Shown piece after piece: positions 52,431-61,636 of a stretch of 64,000 nt of DNA. Below the pieces are notes generated by a model, which saw only the letters and a program-made list of their open reading frames with translations, did not search any database and was not told the DNA's origin. A program made the translations under genes and the position numbers. Numbering within the stretch: the stretch's first letter is position 1; each line of letters begins with the position of its first letter. Source of the DNA: Streptomyces sp. NBC_00344 (lineage in GTDB: Bacteria; Actinomycetota; Actinomycetes; Streptomycetales; Streptomycetaceae); assembly GCF_036088315.1 (NCBI RefSeq), contig NZ_CP107996.1, positions 6,313,001 to 6,377,000 of the forward strand, given 5' to 3'.

Positions 52431-53579
52431 TCAGGCCGTGGTCAGAGTGAGGCCGAACCGATTGAGTATCTCGTTGACCGGTTGGAACCACGTCTCGCCG
52501 CCGCTGGTGCAGTTCCCCCAGCCGCCCGATGTCACGCCCTGGGCCTGGTCACCGCTGATGAAGGAGCCGCCGGAGTCGCCGGGCTCCGCGCAGACACTGG
52601 TCTTCGTGAGTTCGCTGACCGAACCCTGGCTGTAGTTGACGGTCTCGTTGGTGGCCAGCACGTTCCCGCAGTGCCAGTGGGATGTGGAGCCCGAGCGGCA
52701 GATCGAAGCACCGACGGGGGCCACGTCGGAACCGCGCACCAGCTGATCGGAGACGGTGCCCCAGCCGAGAACCACCGGGACCGTCCACCAGCCGTTGCCC
52801 ACGCTGACCCAGGCGTAGTCGTTCCCCGGGAACGACGATCCCTGAAAACTGCCGACCGCACTCCCGTCCCAGCCGCTCACCGCGGCGCCCGCCTGACCGC
52901 AGTGGCCGGCGGTGACGAAGCCCCCGTTCACCGAGAAGCCGATGGAGCATCGGACGTTGCCCGTGTAGTACGGGTCTCCGCCCACGGTCCCGGCGGAGAG
53001 CGTTTTCGCCGCGTCGGGAGTCACTTCGACAGAGACAGGGCCGGCCTGTCGCGCGCGGGCGACGAAGTTCCGGACATCGTTGTCATTCTTCTTCGACGCG
53101 ACGACATCCACGATGACCCGGTTGGCCCGCGGGTCCACGTGCCAGCTGCTGACCCCGGCCGGCGCGGCGGCCGCGTCCATCCGCTTCTTCACGGCGTCGA
53201 GTTGGCGTGCGCTGTGGGTGACCTGGGTGACGGCCGCTCCGGTGGCCCGCACGGATGCGGTCCGTGCGTCACCGGTGAGGGCGACGGTCAGCTTTCCGGC
53301 GCTCGCGTCGAACCAGGAGCCTCCGTAGGCCGATCCCGCGGCGTGGCGCGCCTCTCCCTGGATCGCCGAGGCCGTGCGCTCCGCGGCGAGGCGGGCCCGG
53401 GCCCGGCCCCGGGTCAGCCCCAGGTCGTGCTGCATCGCCGAGAGCAGCCCGGCGGATGCCTGGGGTGCGGGGGAGGAGGGTGCGCCCGCGGCGGACGCGG
53501 GGACGAACCCGGCGGTCGCCCAGGTTCCGAGAACGAGAAGCGCGGAGAGTGCGGTACGTGTCAATGTGCTGCGTCTCAA
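52431..53579 (-). CDS. Secreted S1 serine protease (streptogrisin-like)
   Basis: A 382-residue preproprotein. A signal peptide (TALSALLVLGTWATAGFVPASA) and an alpha-lytic-type prodomain (about 35-185; LTRGRARARLAAE, ASAGKLTVALTGD, RVIVDVVASKKNDNDV) precede the chymotrypsin-fold protease. The triad is His in FVTAGHCGQ, Asp in GNDYAWVSVG and Ser in AEPGDSGGSF; the paired cysteines around them are present. The prodomain assists folding and is cut off outside the cell. The frame starts at TTG 53577-53579 with AGAAGG 10 bases upstream. A 16-base LacI-type palindrome lies upstream. Confidence 0.93.
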   Translation of the reverse strand: MRRSTLTRTALSALLVLGTWATAGFVPASAAGAPSSPAPQASAGLLSAMQHDLGLTRGRARARLAAERTASAIQGEARHAAGSAYGGSWFDASAGKLTVALTGDARTASVRATGAAVTQVTHSARQLDAVKKRMDAAAAPAGVSSWHVDPRANRVIVDVVASKKNDNDVRNFVARARQAGPVSVEVTPDAAKTLSAGTVGGDPYYTGNVRCSIGFSVNGGFVTAGHCGQAGAAVSGWDGSAVGSFQGSSFPGNDYAWVSVGNGWWTVPVVLGWGTVSDQLVRGSDVAPVGASICRSGSTSHWHCGNVLATNETVNYSQGSVSELTKTSVCAEPGDSGGSFISGDQAQGVTSGGWGNCTSGGETWFQPVNEILNRFGLTLTTA

Positions 53580-53645
53580 GGGTCCGGCCCTTCTGTGGTT
53601 CCAGCATCGTGGGGATGGAACGGCAGCTGTCCGGGAATGCTCCGA

Positions 53646-53661
53646 CTGAGAGCGCTCTCAG
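53646..53661. promoter_or_regulatory. 16-bp palindrome upstream of the protease gene
   Basis: CTGAGAGCGCTCTCAG is perfect and has the central GAGCGCTC of LacI-family operators such as the CebR box TGGGAGCGCTCCCA. It is 67 bases before the protease start. Confidence 0.7.
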
Positions 53662-53695
53662 ATTCTGCTGGAGGGAGCGTAGCCGAATCCGGTGA

Positions 53696-54184
<489 letters not shown>

Positions 54185-54196
54185 TCCAGGCGCTCG

Positions 54197-54226
54197 TGCC
54201 CGTTCCCGGTCAGCCGGGGACGGGCA
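54197..54226 (+). terminator. Terminator of the cold-shock gene
   Basis: TGCCCGTTCCCGG-TCAG-CCGGGGACGGGCA: 13-base arms with one T-G pair, 13 bases after the stop. Confidence 0.88.
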
Positions 54227-54349
54227 CTGCCATATCCGGGCATCCCCGCCGGGAGTTGACGGCGCCCCGCGGCAACCGCCCGGACGCCCGGACGGCCGGC
54301 CGACGGAGTTCTCCTGGCGGAATCGGGCGCCCGGGAGGCGCGGAACCCT

Positions 54350-54374
54350 GTTTGCACGGATGATCTTGGGGTAC
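54350..54374 (+). promoter_or_regulatory. Putative sigma-B-type promoter
   Basis: GTTT (54350-54353), 15 bases, GGGTAC (54369-54374) matches the general-stress sigma-B consensus GNNTN14-16GGGTAY of Streptomyces. It lies 53 bases before the MFS gene, leaving room for a short leader. Confidence 0.6.
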
Positions 54375-54427
54375 TCGCAGCGCGTCGGTGCGGCGCCACC
54401 GGAGTCGCCGCAGGCAGGAGGAACCCG

Positions 54428-55918
54428 ATGAGCTCCACCGGAAAGTCCGCGCACAGAACCGTCACCACTGAAGTACCCGCACGTCTCGACCGGCTCCCCT
54501 GGTCGCGCTGGCACTGGATGATCGTCATCGGTCTCGGAACCGTCTGGATCCTGGACGGACTGGAAGTCACCGTCGTCGGCAACATCGCCAGCCGGCTGTC
54601 GGAGGACGGCAGCGGGCTCCCGATCACCGACGGCCAGGTCACCGGCCTGGGCGCGGCGCTCTATGTGGCCGGCGCGTGCGCGGGCGCCCTGTTCTTCGGA
54701 TGGCTCACCGACCGCTACGGCCGCAAGAAGCTCTTCCTGATCACCCTTGCGGTCTATCTCGCGGCGACCGCGATGACGGCGCTGTCCTTCTCGGTGTGGT
54801 GGTTCTTCCTCTTCCGGTTCTTCACCGGCTTCGGCATCGGCGGGGAGTACGCCGCGATCAACTCCGCCATCGACGAGCTCATTCCCAGCAAGTACCGGGG
54901 CCGGGTCGACCTCATCATCAACGGCAGCTACTGGCTGGGCGCCATGGGCGGAGCCCTGCTGTCCGTTCTGGCACTCAACACCGACATCTTCCCCAAGGAC
55001 GTGGGCTGGCGGCTCACCTTCGCGCTCGGTGTGGTGCTCGGCCTGGTCATTCTGCTGGTCCGCCGCCATGTGCCCGAGAGCCCCCGCTGGATGTTCATCC
55101 ACGAACAGTCCGAAGGCGCGGACCGGATCGTCTCCGAAGTGGAGCGGGAGATCGAGGAGGAGCGTGGTGAGCCGCTGCCCGCGCCCGGCAAGGCCATCAC
55201 CATCGAGCAACGCAGAACCATCGCCTTCACGGAGATCGCCAGGACGCTCTTCCGCTCCTATCCGAAGCGCGCCGTGCTGGGTTTCTCGCTCTTCATCGGG
55301 CAGGCCTTCCTCTACAACGCCATCACCTTCGGATTCGGCTCGATCCTGGTGAACTTCTTCGACGTGTCCAGCGGCTCGACGGGGTACTTCTTCGCGGTCA
55401 TGGCGCTCGGCAACTTCCTCGGCCCGCTGGTGCTGGGCAAGCTGTTCGACACCGTGGGACGCAAGAAGATGATCTCGGGAACGTACATTCTCTCCGGGCT
55501 GCTGCTCTTCCTCACTGCCTGGTTCTTCGACCAGGGGCATCTCAACGCGACCACGATGACGGCATGCTGGTGTGTGGTGCTGTTCTTCGCCTCGGCCGGC
55601 GCGAGTTCCGCGTATCTGACCGTCAGCGAGATCTTTCCCATGGAGACCCGGGCGTTGGCGATCGCCTTTTTCTACGCCATCGGCACCGCGGCGGGCGGTA
55701 TCTCGGGCCCGCTGGTGTTCTCCGCCCTCACATCGAGCGGTGTGGTGGGCGATGCCGTCCTGGCGTTCTCCATCGGCGCCGCGCTGATGGTTGCCGCGGG
55801 AGTCGTCGCCCTTCTCTTCGCCGTCGACGCGGAAGGCAAGTCGCTGGAGGACATCGCGAGCCCGCTGTCCGCCCGCCCGGCGAAGGCGGCCGGCCCGTCC
55901 GACACTCCCGTCGTCTGA
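54428..55918 (+). CDS. MFS transporter, sugar/metabolite porter type
   Basis: A 496-residue permease with about twelve spans. The sequence WMIVIGLGTVWILDGLEVTVVGNIA marks span 1 and its conserved Asp. GWLTDRYGRKKLFL and RFFTGFGIGGEYAAINSAIDELIP are the MFS signatures, and the second-half copy is GKLFDTVGRKKMI. A long central loop carries acidic residues (EVEREIEEERGEPLPAPGK). The family includes aromatic acid and sugar carriers; the substrate is open. It follows a sigma-B-type promoter and is 19 bases ahead of the LigD-type phosphoesterase. Confidence 0.9.
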   Translation: MSSTGKSAHRTVTTEVPARLDRLPWSRWHWMIVIGLGTVWILDGLEVTVVGNIASRLSEDGSGLPITDGQVTGLGAALYVAGACAGALFFGWLTDRYGRKKLFLITLAVYLAATAMTALSFSVWWFFLFRFFTGFGIGGEYAAINSAIDELIPSKYRGRVDLIINGSYWLGAMGGALLSVLALNTDIFPKDVGWRLTFALGVVLGLVILLVRRHVPESPRWMFIHEQSEGADRIVSEVEREIEEERGEPLPAPGKAITIEQRRTIAFTEIARTLFRSYPKRAVLGFSLFIGQAFLYNAITFGFGSILVNFFDVSSGSTGYFFAVMALGNFLGPLVLGKLFDTVGRKKMISGTYILSGLLLFLTAWFFDQGHLNATTMTACWCVVLFFASAGASSAYLTVSEIFPMETRALAIAFFYAIGTAAGGISGPLVFSALTSSGVVGDAVLAFSIGAALMVAAGVVALLFAVDAEGKSLEDIASPLSARPAKAAGPSDTPVV

Positions 55919-55937
55919 CCCCGAGGAGGCCCCTGCC

Positions 55938-56603
55938 ATGAGTGACGACGACGCTCTGCGGATCTACCGGGGGAAGCGGCACTTCGACGCGACGCCGGAA
56001 CCACAAGGCGCCAGTGGGCCCGACAGGGGCGACGCGCTCTCGTTCGTGGTGCAGATCCACGACGCGCGCCGGATGCACTTCGACTTCCGGCTGGAGGTGG
56101 ACGGTGTGCTGAAATCCTGGGCCGTACCGAAGGGGCCGTCCGCCGTGCCCCGCGACAAGCGCCTCGCCGTGCCGACCGAGGACCATCCGCTGGAATACCG
56201 GGACTTCGAAGGCCTCATCGCTGACGGCGAGTACGGCGCCGGAACGGTCATCGTCTGGGACGAGGGCACCTACCGCCCCCTCAGCCACGACCGGCGGGGC
56301 CGTCCGGTCCCGTTCGGTCAGTCCCTGGAACGCGGACATGCGACCTTCCGTCTCGACGGGAGGAAACTGCACGGCGAGTACGCGCTCACCCGTTTCCACG
56401 GCGGCGGCGACAGCTCCGAGCCCGAGGCGTGGCTGCTGATCAAGGCGAAGGAGAAGTCCGCCGCGCGGGCCGGGCGGACGGCGCAGGGCGGCGCCAGGGC
56501 CGCGGACCACGGCTCACCGGACCCCCGGCGCGCGCGGTCGGTGCGTACCGGGCGCACTCTGCGGCAGGTCGCCGACAGTGCGGGGCAGCACGACGGTCCC
56601 TGA
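55938..56603 (+). CDS. Stand-alone DNA ligase D 3'-phosphoesterase domain protein
   Basis: A 221-residue protein. Residues about 10-165 match the phosphoesterase module of LigD: RHFDATPEP, then FVVQIHDARRMHFDFRLEVD with the active-site His and Asp, LKSWAVPKGPS, and EYGAGTVIVWDEGTY. The C-terminal 50 residues are basic and disordered. In bacterial end joining, this module removes 3' phosphates and ribonucleotides from DNA ends. Single-module versions occur in many actinomycetes; no Ku, ligase or polymerase gene is adjacent. It is 19 bases after the MFS gene, probably the same transcript. Confidence 0.9.
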   Translation: MSDDDALRIYRGKRHFDATPEPQGASGPDRGDALSFVVQIHDARRMHFDFRLEVDGVLKSWAVPKGPSAVPRDKRLAVPTEDHPLEYRDFEGLIADGEYGAGTVIVWDEGTYRPLSHDRRGRPVPFGQSLERGHATFRLDGRKLHGEYALTRFHGGGDSSEPEAWLLIKAKEKSAARAGRTAQGGARAADHGSPDPRRARSVRTGRTLRQVADSAGQHDGP

Positions 56604-56775
56604 CCGGATGCGGCACGGCGCCCGCCCGGCCGGAAAAGTTCTGCCGGCTGAATCGCTGGAACCGTCCCGGTGGGGCAGGCGGGAGCCATACAGACCTGAC
56701 CGTGTGGACGGGGCGGCAGCCCGGGAGGCTGCCCGGAGACGCCCCCGCGGGGGCGGCCGGCATGAGGAGAGCCAG

Positions 56776-57132
56776 ATGATCCGACCAGCTGACATCCGTG
56801 AATGGCGCACCCACGACGTGCTCGACGCGGAAGGGCGCAGGATCGGGTCACTCGAGGCTGTCTACGTCGACACGAGCACCGACGAACCGGCATTCGCCAC
56901 CGTGCTCGTCGGGCTGCCGACACGCCATCGGCTGGTCTTCGTCCCGCTGAAGGACGCCGTGCTCGGACCGGACTACGTCAAGGTCTCCTATCCCAAGGGC
57001 CTGGTGAAGAGCGCTCCTTCGATGGGCACGGACGACGTACTTCCTGCCGAGGAGGAGAAAGCCGTCTTCACGCACTACGACCTGCCCTACCAGCCCGGCG
57101 TCAACGGCGAACGTCAGCTCGCCCGCCCCTGA
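56776..57132 (+). CDS. PRC-barrel domain protein
   Basis: A 118-residue protein. IREWRTHDVLDAEGRRIGSL and LEAVYVDTSTDEPAFATVLVG form the PRC-barrel core, continuing RLVFVPLKDAVLGPDYVKVSY and an end that may repeat it. PRC barrels bind RNA or proteins (RimM, photosynthetic reaction centre H) and as stand-alone proteins in actinomycetes are stress-associated. AGGAGAG precedes ATG 56776. Small membrane and GvpU-like genes follow within 40 bases each. Confidence 0.88.
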   Translation: MIRPADIREWRTHDVLDAEGRRIGSLEAVYVDTSTDEPAFATVLVGLPTRHRLVFVPLKDAVLGPDYVKVSYPKGLVKSAPSMGTDDVLPAEEEKAVFTHYDLPYQPGVNGERQLARP

Positions 57133-57169
57133 AACCCGTCCCGGTCCCTGCGGAAGGAGGCGGCCCGTT

Positions 57170-57337
57170 ATGACCCCTGTCCTGCTGTTCGTCATCGTGG
57201 CCCTGGTGCTCGCCATCATCGGCGTGCTGTCCCCGGGGCTGTCCTATCTGTTGATCATCGGGATCGTGGTCCTGGCCGCTGACCTCGTCTGGGCCGCATG
57301 GCGCTTGCGCCGCAGCGGACGACGTCCGGTTCGCTGA
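57170..57337 (+). CDS. Small hydrophobic membrane protein
   Basis: A 55-residue protein. Two hydrophobic segments (PVLLFVIVALVLAIIGVL and SYLLIIGIVVLAADLVWAAW) make a helical hairpin, with a basic tail (RLRRSGRRPVR). AAGGAGG lies 9 bases before ATG 57170. It is 37 bases after the PRC-barrel gene and 28 before the GvpU-like gene, clearly within one operon. The function is unknown; similar short proteins sit next to PRC-barrel genes in actinomycetes and may alter the membrane under stress. Confidence 0.8.
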   Translation: MTPVLLFVIVALVLAIIGVLSPGLSYLLIIGIVVLAADLVWAAWRLRRSGRRPVR

Positions 57338-57365
57338 CAGACCACCCCTGCGAGAGGAACACTTC

Positions 57366-57791
57366 ATGACCGGCCCCGCCGAACCGCAGCGCGACGCCAC
57401 ACCGACGGTCACCGAGCCCGTCCCCGACCTCCAACTGCAGCTACTGGTCCGGCTGCTCGGGGAGGAGATCCGGTCGAGCCTGCCGGTCACGCTGAACGTT
57501 CCGGGCGGAGTGCTCTACGGGGAACTCATCGACCAGGAGGCGTGGAAGGCCGACTGGGCGAAGAGTTTGCGCCGTCTCGACACGTCCGGCGCGGAGATGA
57601 TGGCGGGTTTCCCCGAGATGGTCGATCAGGTGATGGGTGAGCTCCGCGGGGACGAAGGACAGCAACTGCCCCGGTGGATCCATCTGCGGAACGCCACTCT
57701 GGTGGCGGGCGCGGTGAACTCGGTGACGCTGCCGCTGTGGCGCGGACGGCTTGCCGATGTGTCCGGCTGGGCCCTGGGCAGGCCCGAGTGA
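57366..57791 (+). CDS. GvpU-like protein
   Basis: A 141-residue protein. LQLLVRLLGEEIRSSLPVTL, then VPGGVLYGELIDQEAW and the end RWIHLRNATLVAG...LPLWRGRLADVSGWALG follow the pattern of the gas-vesicle accessory protein GvpU (IHLKNA...WWRGRL..VDGFSLG). No gas-vesicle structural gene is near, so a role in vesicles is doubtful; it may be a stress protein of the same fold. The assignment is from pattern only. It is last in the PRC-barrel operon, with a terminator just after. Confidence 0.55.
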   Translation: MTGPAEPQRDATPTVTEPVPDLQLQLLVRLLGEEIRSSLPVTLNVPGGVLYGELIDQEAWKADWAKSLRRLDTSGAEMMAGFPEMVDQVMGELRGDEGQQLPRWIHLRNATLVAGAVNSVTLPLWRGRLADVSGWALGRPE

Positions 57792-57796
57792 CGGAC

Positions 57797-57835
57797 GGCG
57801 AGGGGATGGGCAGCGGACCGCCCGGCCCCCTCGCC
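57797..57835. terminator. Bidirectional terminator
   Basis: GGCGAGGGG and its complement (9-base arms) enclose 21 bases between the convergent GvpU-like and mannosidase genes. Confidence 0.7.
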
Positions 57836-57859
57836 GCCTGCGCACGGCACTCCGAGAGG

Positions 57860-60289
57860 TCAGCGCGGAAGGCTGCCCGGGGCCGTCGCCCATGACGTGT
57901 CCGGCCGGTCCGTCAGCCGGTAGTCCAGCCTGCCGCCCGAGGTGACCAGGCGGGAGCCGGCCCAAGAACGGTCACTGCTGAGGCCGTTGACGGACACTCC
58001 GCTGACGTAGCGATGTGCGCTGTCGGCTCCGGGCGCGGTGATCGTGACGTCACCGCGGCCCGCCCGGCTGATCACGGCGTCCGGGAAGAGCGGAGTGCCC
58101 AGGAGCATCGTGGCGCTGCCGGGGGTCTGCGGATAGAGACCGAGGGCCGCGAAGACGTACCACGCCGACATGGTGCCCAGATCGTCATTGCCCGGCAGAC
58201 CCGCGGGCCCCGTGCCGTACACGGTGTCGAGGATCTCCCGCACGGTGTCCTGTGTCTTCCACGGCTGTCCCAGCGCGTTGTAGAGCCAGGGAGCATGTAT
58301 TCCCGGCTCGTTCGTCGGGTCGTAGCGCAGCGCGTCGCCGCCCTTGACCGACCAGGAGCCGTCCGCCGTGTGGAAGAAACCGTCGAGCCGCTGCGCCGCG
58401 ACGGCACGTCCGCCCATCGCATCGGCCAGCCCCTGCACGTCCTGGGGCACCATCCAGGTGTAGGTCGCACTGGTGCCCTGCGCGAAGCCCAGATCACTGC
58501 CCGGAGCGAACGGTGTCACCCAGGAGCCGTCGGCGTTACGGGCCTGGATGTAGCCGCCGTCCGCGGTGGCGCCGGGGTCGTAGACGTTGCGCCACCAGCC
58601 CGCCCGCTCGGTGAACTCCGCGGCCTCATCGGCGCGGCCGAGCAGCCCGGCCCACTTCGCCAGTGCGGAGTCGGCGACCGCGTCCTCCAGGGTCTCCGCC
58701 GCTCCGCCCCAGCAGTGGCACACATCCTGCGGCGCGTAGTGCGAGGTCAGGTACTGCGCGAGATTGGGGCGCTGCCCGGTGCACTGTCCGGGGCAGCCCG
58801 CGTCCGAGAGATCGTCGGGGGTGGGTACGGTGGCCTGGCGCACCAGGGAGCCGAAGGCACCGCGGTAGTCGAAGTTGCGGACACCCATGGCGTAGAAGGT
58901 GGCCAGCGTCGCCGCCGTGGGGTCGCCGGTCATGACATGGGTGGCACCGCTGATGTGCACCCACCGGTCCCAGATGCCGCCGTTCTGGCGGGAGAAGTTG
59001 TACAGCGACTGCGCGAAGTCACCGGCCACCTCCGGTTTCAGCACGGCCAGCAGTTGAATCTGCGCCCGGTACTGGTCCCAGCCCGAGAAGTTGCTGTACT
59101 GCGCCTGCTGGCCGCGTTCGATCCGGTGCGCCGCACCGTCCATGCCGGGATAGCGGCCGTCGGTGTCACTGATCAGGTTCGGCTGCATCAGCGAGCGGTA
59201 CAGCGCGGTGTAGAACGTGGTCCGCTGGGCGGTGCTGCCGCCCCCGACCCGGATCGAGCGGAGCTCGCGGTCCCACGACCGGCTGGTCACTCCGGCAATG
59301 TCGGCCACGCTCGCACGCGGGGCGATCTCCTTGCGCAGATTCGTCTCGGCGCCCGCAACGCTGACGTACGAGATACCCAGACGCATCCTGACATCGTTGT
59401 CAGACGATGAGTCGAAGCCGACCCAGCCGCCCGAGCCGCGTCCTGCCCGATCGGCGCCCGTGGCGTACCCCTCGCCTCCGGAACCGGAAACCGAGCCGGG
59501 GGAGAGCGTGCTGTCCTTCCAGGTTCCGGTTGAGGAGAAGGCCCGGTCGAACGAGGCGCTGAAATAGAGCTTGTAGTAGCTCTTGCGGTTGTTGCTGCCT
59601 CCGTTGGCGCGCCGGCCGCAGAAGGCTCCGGTGAGTACCCAGCCGGTCACCTTGCGGTGCGCGGTGTCGATGTCGATGTGTGCGTCCTCGCTGCCGTTGA
59701 GCGAGTTGGAGACCCGGAAGAGCAGATTGGCGGGCCTGTCCCGGGGAAACGCGAAGTCGGCCACTCCGGACCGCTCACCCACCGCCAGATCCGCTGAGGC
59801 CCCGGAGTCGAGCCCCACCCGGTAACGGCCGGGTGTGGCGCTCTCGTTCCGGTGCTGGAAATCGGCCGCGTACACCGCGTCCTTGGTATCGGCCGACGGT
59901 GAAGAGGAGACATCACCCACGAACGGCATGATCGGGACGTCGCCCGCCGCGCCGGGGGCGCAGCCGGCCCCGTTGACATGGGTGAGGCTGAGTCCGCGCA
60001 TCCGGGTCGCGTTGTATTCGTAGCCGTTGGCGGCCGCGGTGTTCGTCTGGTCGCCGGTGGTGCTGGTCGGCGACCACGCGATCATTCCGTAGGGCGCGAC
60101 CGCCCCGGGGTAGGTGTTGCCCCCCTTTGTCGTACCGATCATCGGATCGACGTAAGCGGTGGGGTGTTCCACGGTCGAGGCAGCGGCCCCGGCAGGAGCG
60201 AGGAGCGCGGCTGCGATGGCGGTCGCGAGCCCCACGGCAGCGGCGCGGGCGCCCGCTCTGCCGGGGGAGTGAAGAGGTCTCAGGAGCAT
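57860..60289 (-). CDS. Secreted GH92 alpha-1,2-mannosidase
   Basis: An 809-residue enzyme. A signal peptide (AAAVGLATAIAAALLAPAGAAAS) is followed by the N-terminal beta-sandwich (VDPMIGTTKGGNTYPGAVAPYGM, SLTHVNGAGC) and an (alpha/alpha)6 barrel. NFSGWDQYRAQIQLLAVLKP, the acid Glu in YDPTNEPGIHAPWLYN (about 655) and the aspartates in GNDDLGTMSAWYVFAALGLYPQ are the calcium-dependent GH92 active-site motifs. It removes alpha-mannose from glycoproteins or fungal mannan outside the cell. No C-terminal binding module is present. No regulator is adjacent. Confidence 0.95.
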   Translation of the reverse strand: MLLRPLHSPGRAGARAAAVGLATAIAAALLAPAGAAASTVEHPTAYVDPMIGTTKGGNTYPGAVAPYGMIAWSPTSTTGDQTNTAAANGYEYNATRMRGLSLTHVNGAGCAPGAAGDVPIMPFVGDVSSSPSADTKDAVYAADFQHRNESATPGRYRVGLDSGASADLAVGERSGVADFAFPRDRPANLLFRVSNSLNGSEDAHIDIDTAHRKVTGWVLTGAFCGRRANGGSNNRKSYYKLYFSASFDRAFSSTGTWKDSTLSPGSVSGSGGEGYATGADRAGRGSGGWVGFDSSSDNDVRMRLGISYVSVAGAETNLRKEIAPRASVADIAGVTSRSWDRELRSIRVGGGSTAQRTTFYTALYRSLMQPNLISDTDGRYPGMDGAAHRIERGQQAQYSNFSGWDQYRAQIQLLAVLKPEVAGDFAQSLYNFSRQNGGIWDRWVHISGATHVMTGDPTAATLATFYAMGVRNFDYRGAFGSLVRQATVPTPDDLSDAGCPGQCTGQRPNLAQYLTSHYAPQDVCHCWGGAAETLEDAVADSALAKWAGLLGRADEAAEFTERAGWWRNVYDPGATADGGYIQARNADGSWVTPFAPGSDLGFAQGTSATYTWMVPQDVQGLADAMGGRAVAAQRLDGFFHTADGSWSVKGGDALRYDPTNEPGIHAPWLYNALGQPWKTQDTVREILDTVYGTGPAGLPGNDDLGTMSAWYVFAALGLYPQTPGSATMLLGTPLFPDAVISRAGRGDVTITAPGADSAHRYVSGVSVNGLSSDRSWAGSRLVTSGGRLDYRLTDRPDTSWATAPGSLPR

Positions 60290-60450
60290 GGTGCGGGGCC
60301 CTCCGGGGAGATCGGTCCGACGGTGTCCCCTGGGGCGGCCTTCGTGCGTTGCCTCGCAGGGGCGTCGGTGATCCTAAGTGCCCCCGGCGGTGGGGGAAAT
60401 GACAAGAGCGGCCCATTCGGTGAACGAAGCGTGAAGGGGCCCCGTGCGTC

Positions 60451-60768
60451 TCAGGCTCCGGTGTCGATGCCGGTCACCGTCGCGGGGCCCAGCGGTGCGG
60501 TCCGGTCCGAGAAACCCGCGTCGCGCAGCGCCGCGGAGGCTGTCGCCTTGGCGTGCTCCTCGGCACCGCGGATGTCGTCGGCCTCGACTTCCAGCCGGAT
60601 GCTGAAGGTGCCGTTCTCGTTGACCGTGAGCAGATCCAGGTCCTCGGCCTCGCCGAACGCGGTCTGCTTCGGGTCCGCGGGTCGCAGCTGCCGGAGCAGA
60701 GTGGTCCTGGCGGTGTCGGTGATCTCCTGCAGGAAGGTGCCGGGGATGGTGATGACGTACGTGGCCAT
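60451..60768 (-). CDS. Conserved hypothetical small protein
   Basis: A 105-residue protein I do not recognise as a named family. It reads as an alternating strand/helix fold: ATYVITIPGTFLQEI, a helix TDTARTTLLRQL, strands LDLLTVNENGTFSIRLEVEA and a helix RGAEEHAKATASAALRDAG. No signal peptide, membrane span or cysteine. AGGAG lies 8 bases before the ATG. It stands alone between the mannosidase (same strand) and the divergent DinB gene. Confidence 0.7.
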   Translation of the reverse strand: MATYVITIPGTFLQEITDTARTTLLRQLRPADPKQTAFGEAEDLDLLTVNENGTFSIRLEVEADDIRGAEEHAKATASAALRDAGFSDRTAPLGPATVTGIDTGA

Positions 60769-61005
60769 ACGAGAACTCCTAGGGTCGGCACCCCACCGTC
60801 GTGCGGGGCGGGCTGTGTGGCCTCTCTCTTGGCCTGCCCCGTTTTCCGCCGCGATCACCTCCGGTCTCCGGCGCAGTCACCCGGCTGGATCCGGCGGAGC
60901 GTGTCGAACGCACGGCCGGGGTTGATGAGCGGCCATGGTGGTCGTCCGTAGAGACCACCTCGGTGCGGCCGGCCGGGGCGGCCCCGCACCGGCCGAGGAG
61001 CAGCC

Positions 61006-61512
61006 ATGAAATCCGCAGATCTACTGGCAGACGCGTTCGGACGCATTCAGGAAGTCGTGCACTCCACGGTCGAAGGTCTCCCCGCGGACGACCTCGGCGC
61101 CCGGCTGGACGACGGCGCGAATTCCATTGCCTGGCTGGTCTGGCATCTGACCCGGATCCAGGACGACCATGTGGCCGACGCGGCAGGTCAGGAGCAGGTC
61201 TGGCACTCCGGAGGCTGGGGCGACCGCTTCGAACTGCCCTTCTCCCGCGATGCGACCGGCTACGGGCAGAGCGGCACCCAGGTGGGGAAGGTGAAGGCCG
61301 GTGGGGACCTGCTGCTCGGCTACCACGACGCCGTGTACGAACAGACCGTGCGATTCGTTCGCGGACTCGATGACGCGGCACTGGACCGTGTGGTGGACGA
61401 GGTGTGGTCCCCGCCGGTCACTCTCGGGGTGCGGCTCATCAGTGTGATCTCCGACGATCTTCAGCATGCGGGGCAGGCGGCCTTCGTCCGGGGGACCCTG
61501 GAGCGCAGGTGA
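61006..61512 (+). CDS. DinB-like/DUF664 mycothiol transferase family protein
   Basis: A 168-residue four-helix protein. The metal-binding histidines are in SIAWLVWHLTRIQDDHVAD (about 46 and 54) and in SDDLQHAGQAAFVRG near the end (about 152). The first helix is LADAFGRIQEVVHSTVEGL. The group includes mycothiol- or bacillithiol-dependent transferases handling electrophiles; the exact reaction is unknown. It is a second thiol-dependent DinB-fold protein besides the one at 5241. The ribosome site before ATG is AGGAGCAGCC. Confidence 0.85.
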   Translation: MKSADLLADAFGRIQEVVHSTVEGLPADDLGARLDDGANSIAWLVWHLTRIQDDHVADAAGQEQVWHSGGWGDRFELPFSRDATGYGQSGTQVGKVKAGGDLLLGYHDAVYEQTVRFVRGLDDAALDRVVDEVWSPPVTLGVRLISVISDDLQHAGQAAFVRGTLERR

Positions 61513-61636
61513 CCTCGCCGGAGGGGAGCGCAGCCGGCGAAGGCCCGTGCGGCACCGGTCGTAATGCGGTGATGTGTGCCGAAAGTTAGACTTCTGGCAC
61601 GGAAGGGTGCCCACAGTCCTCCCACGGAGCCGCGGC

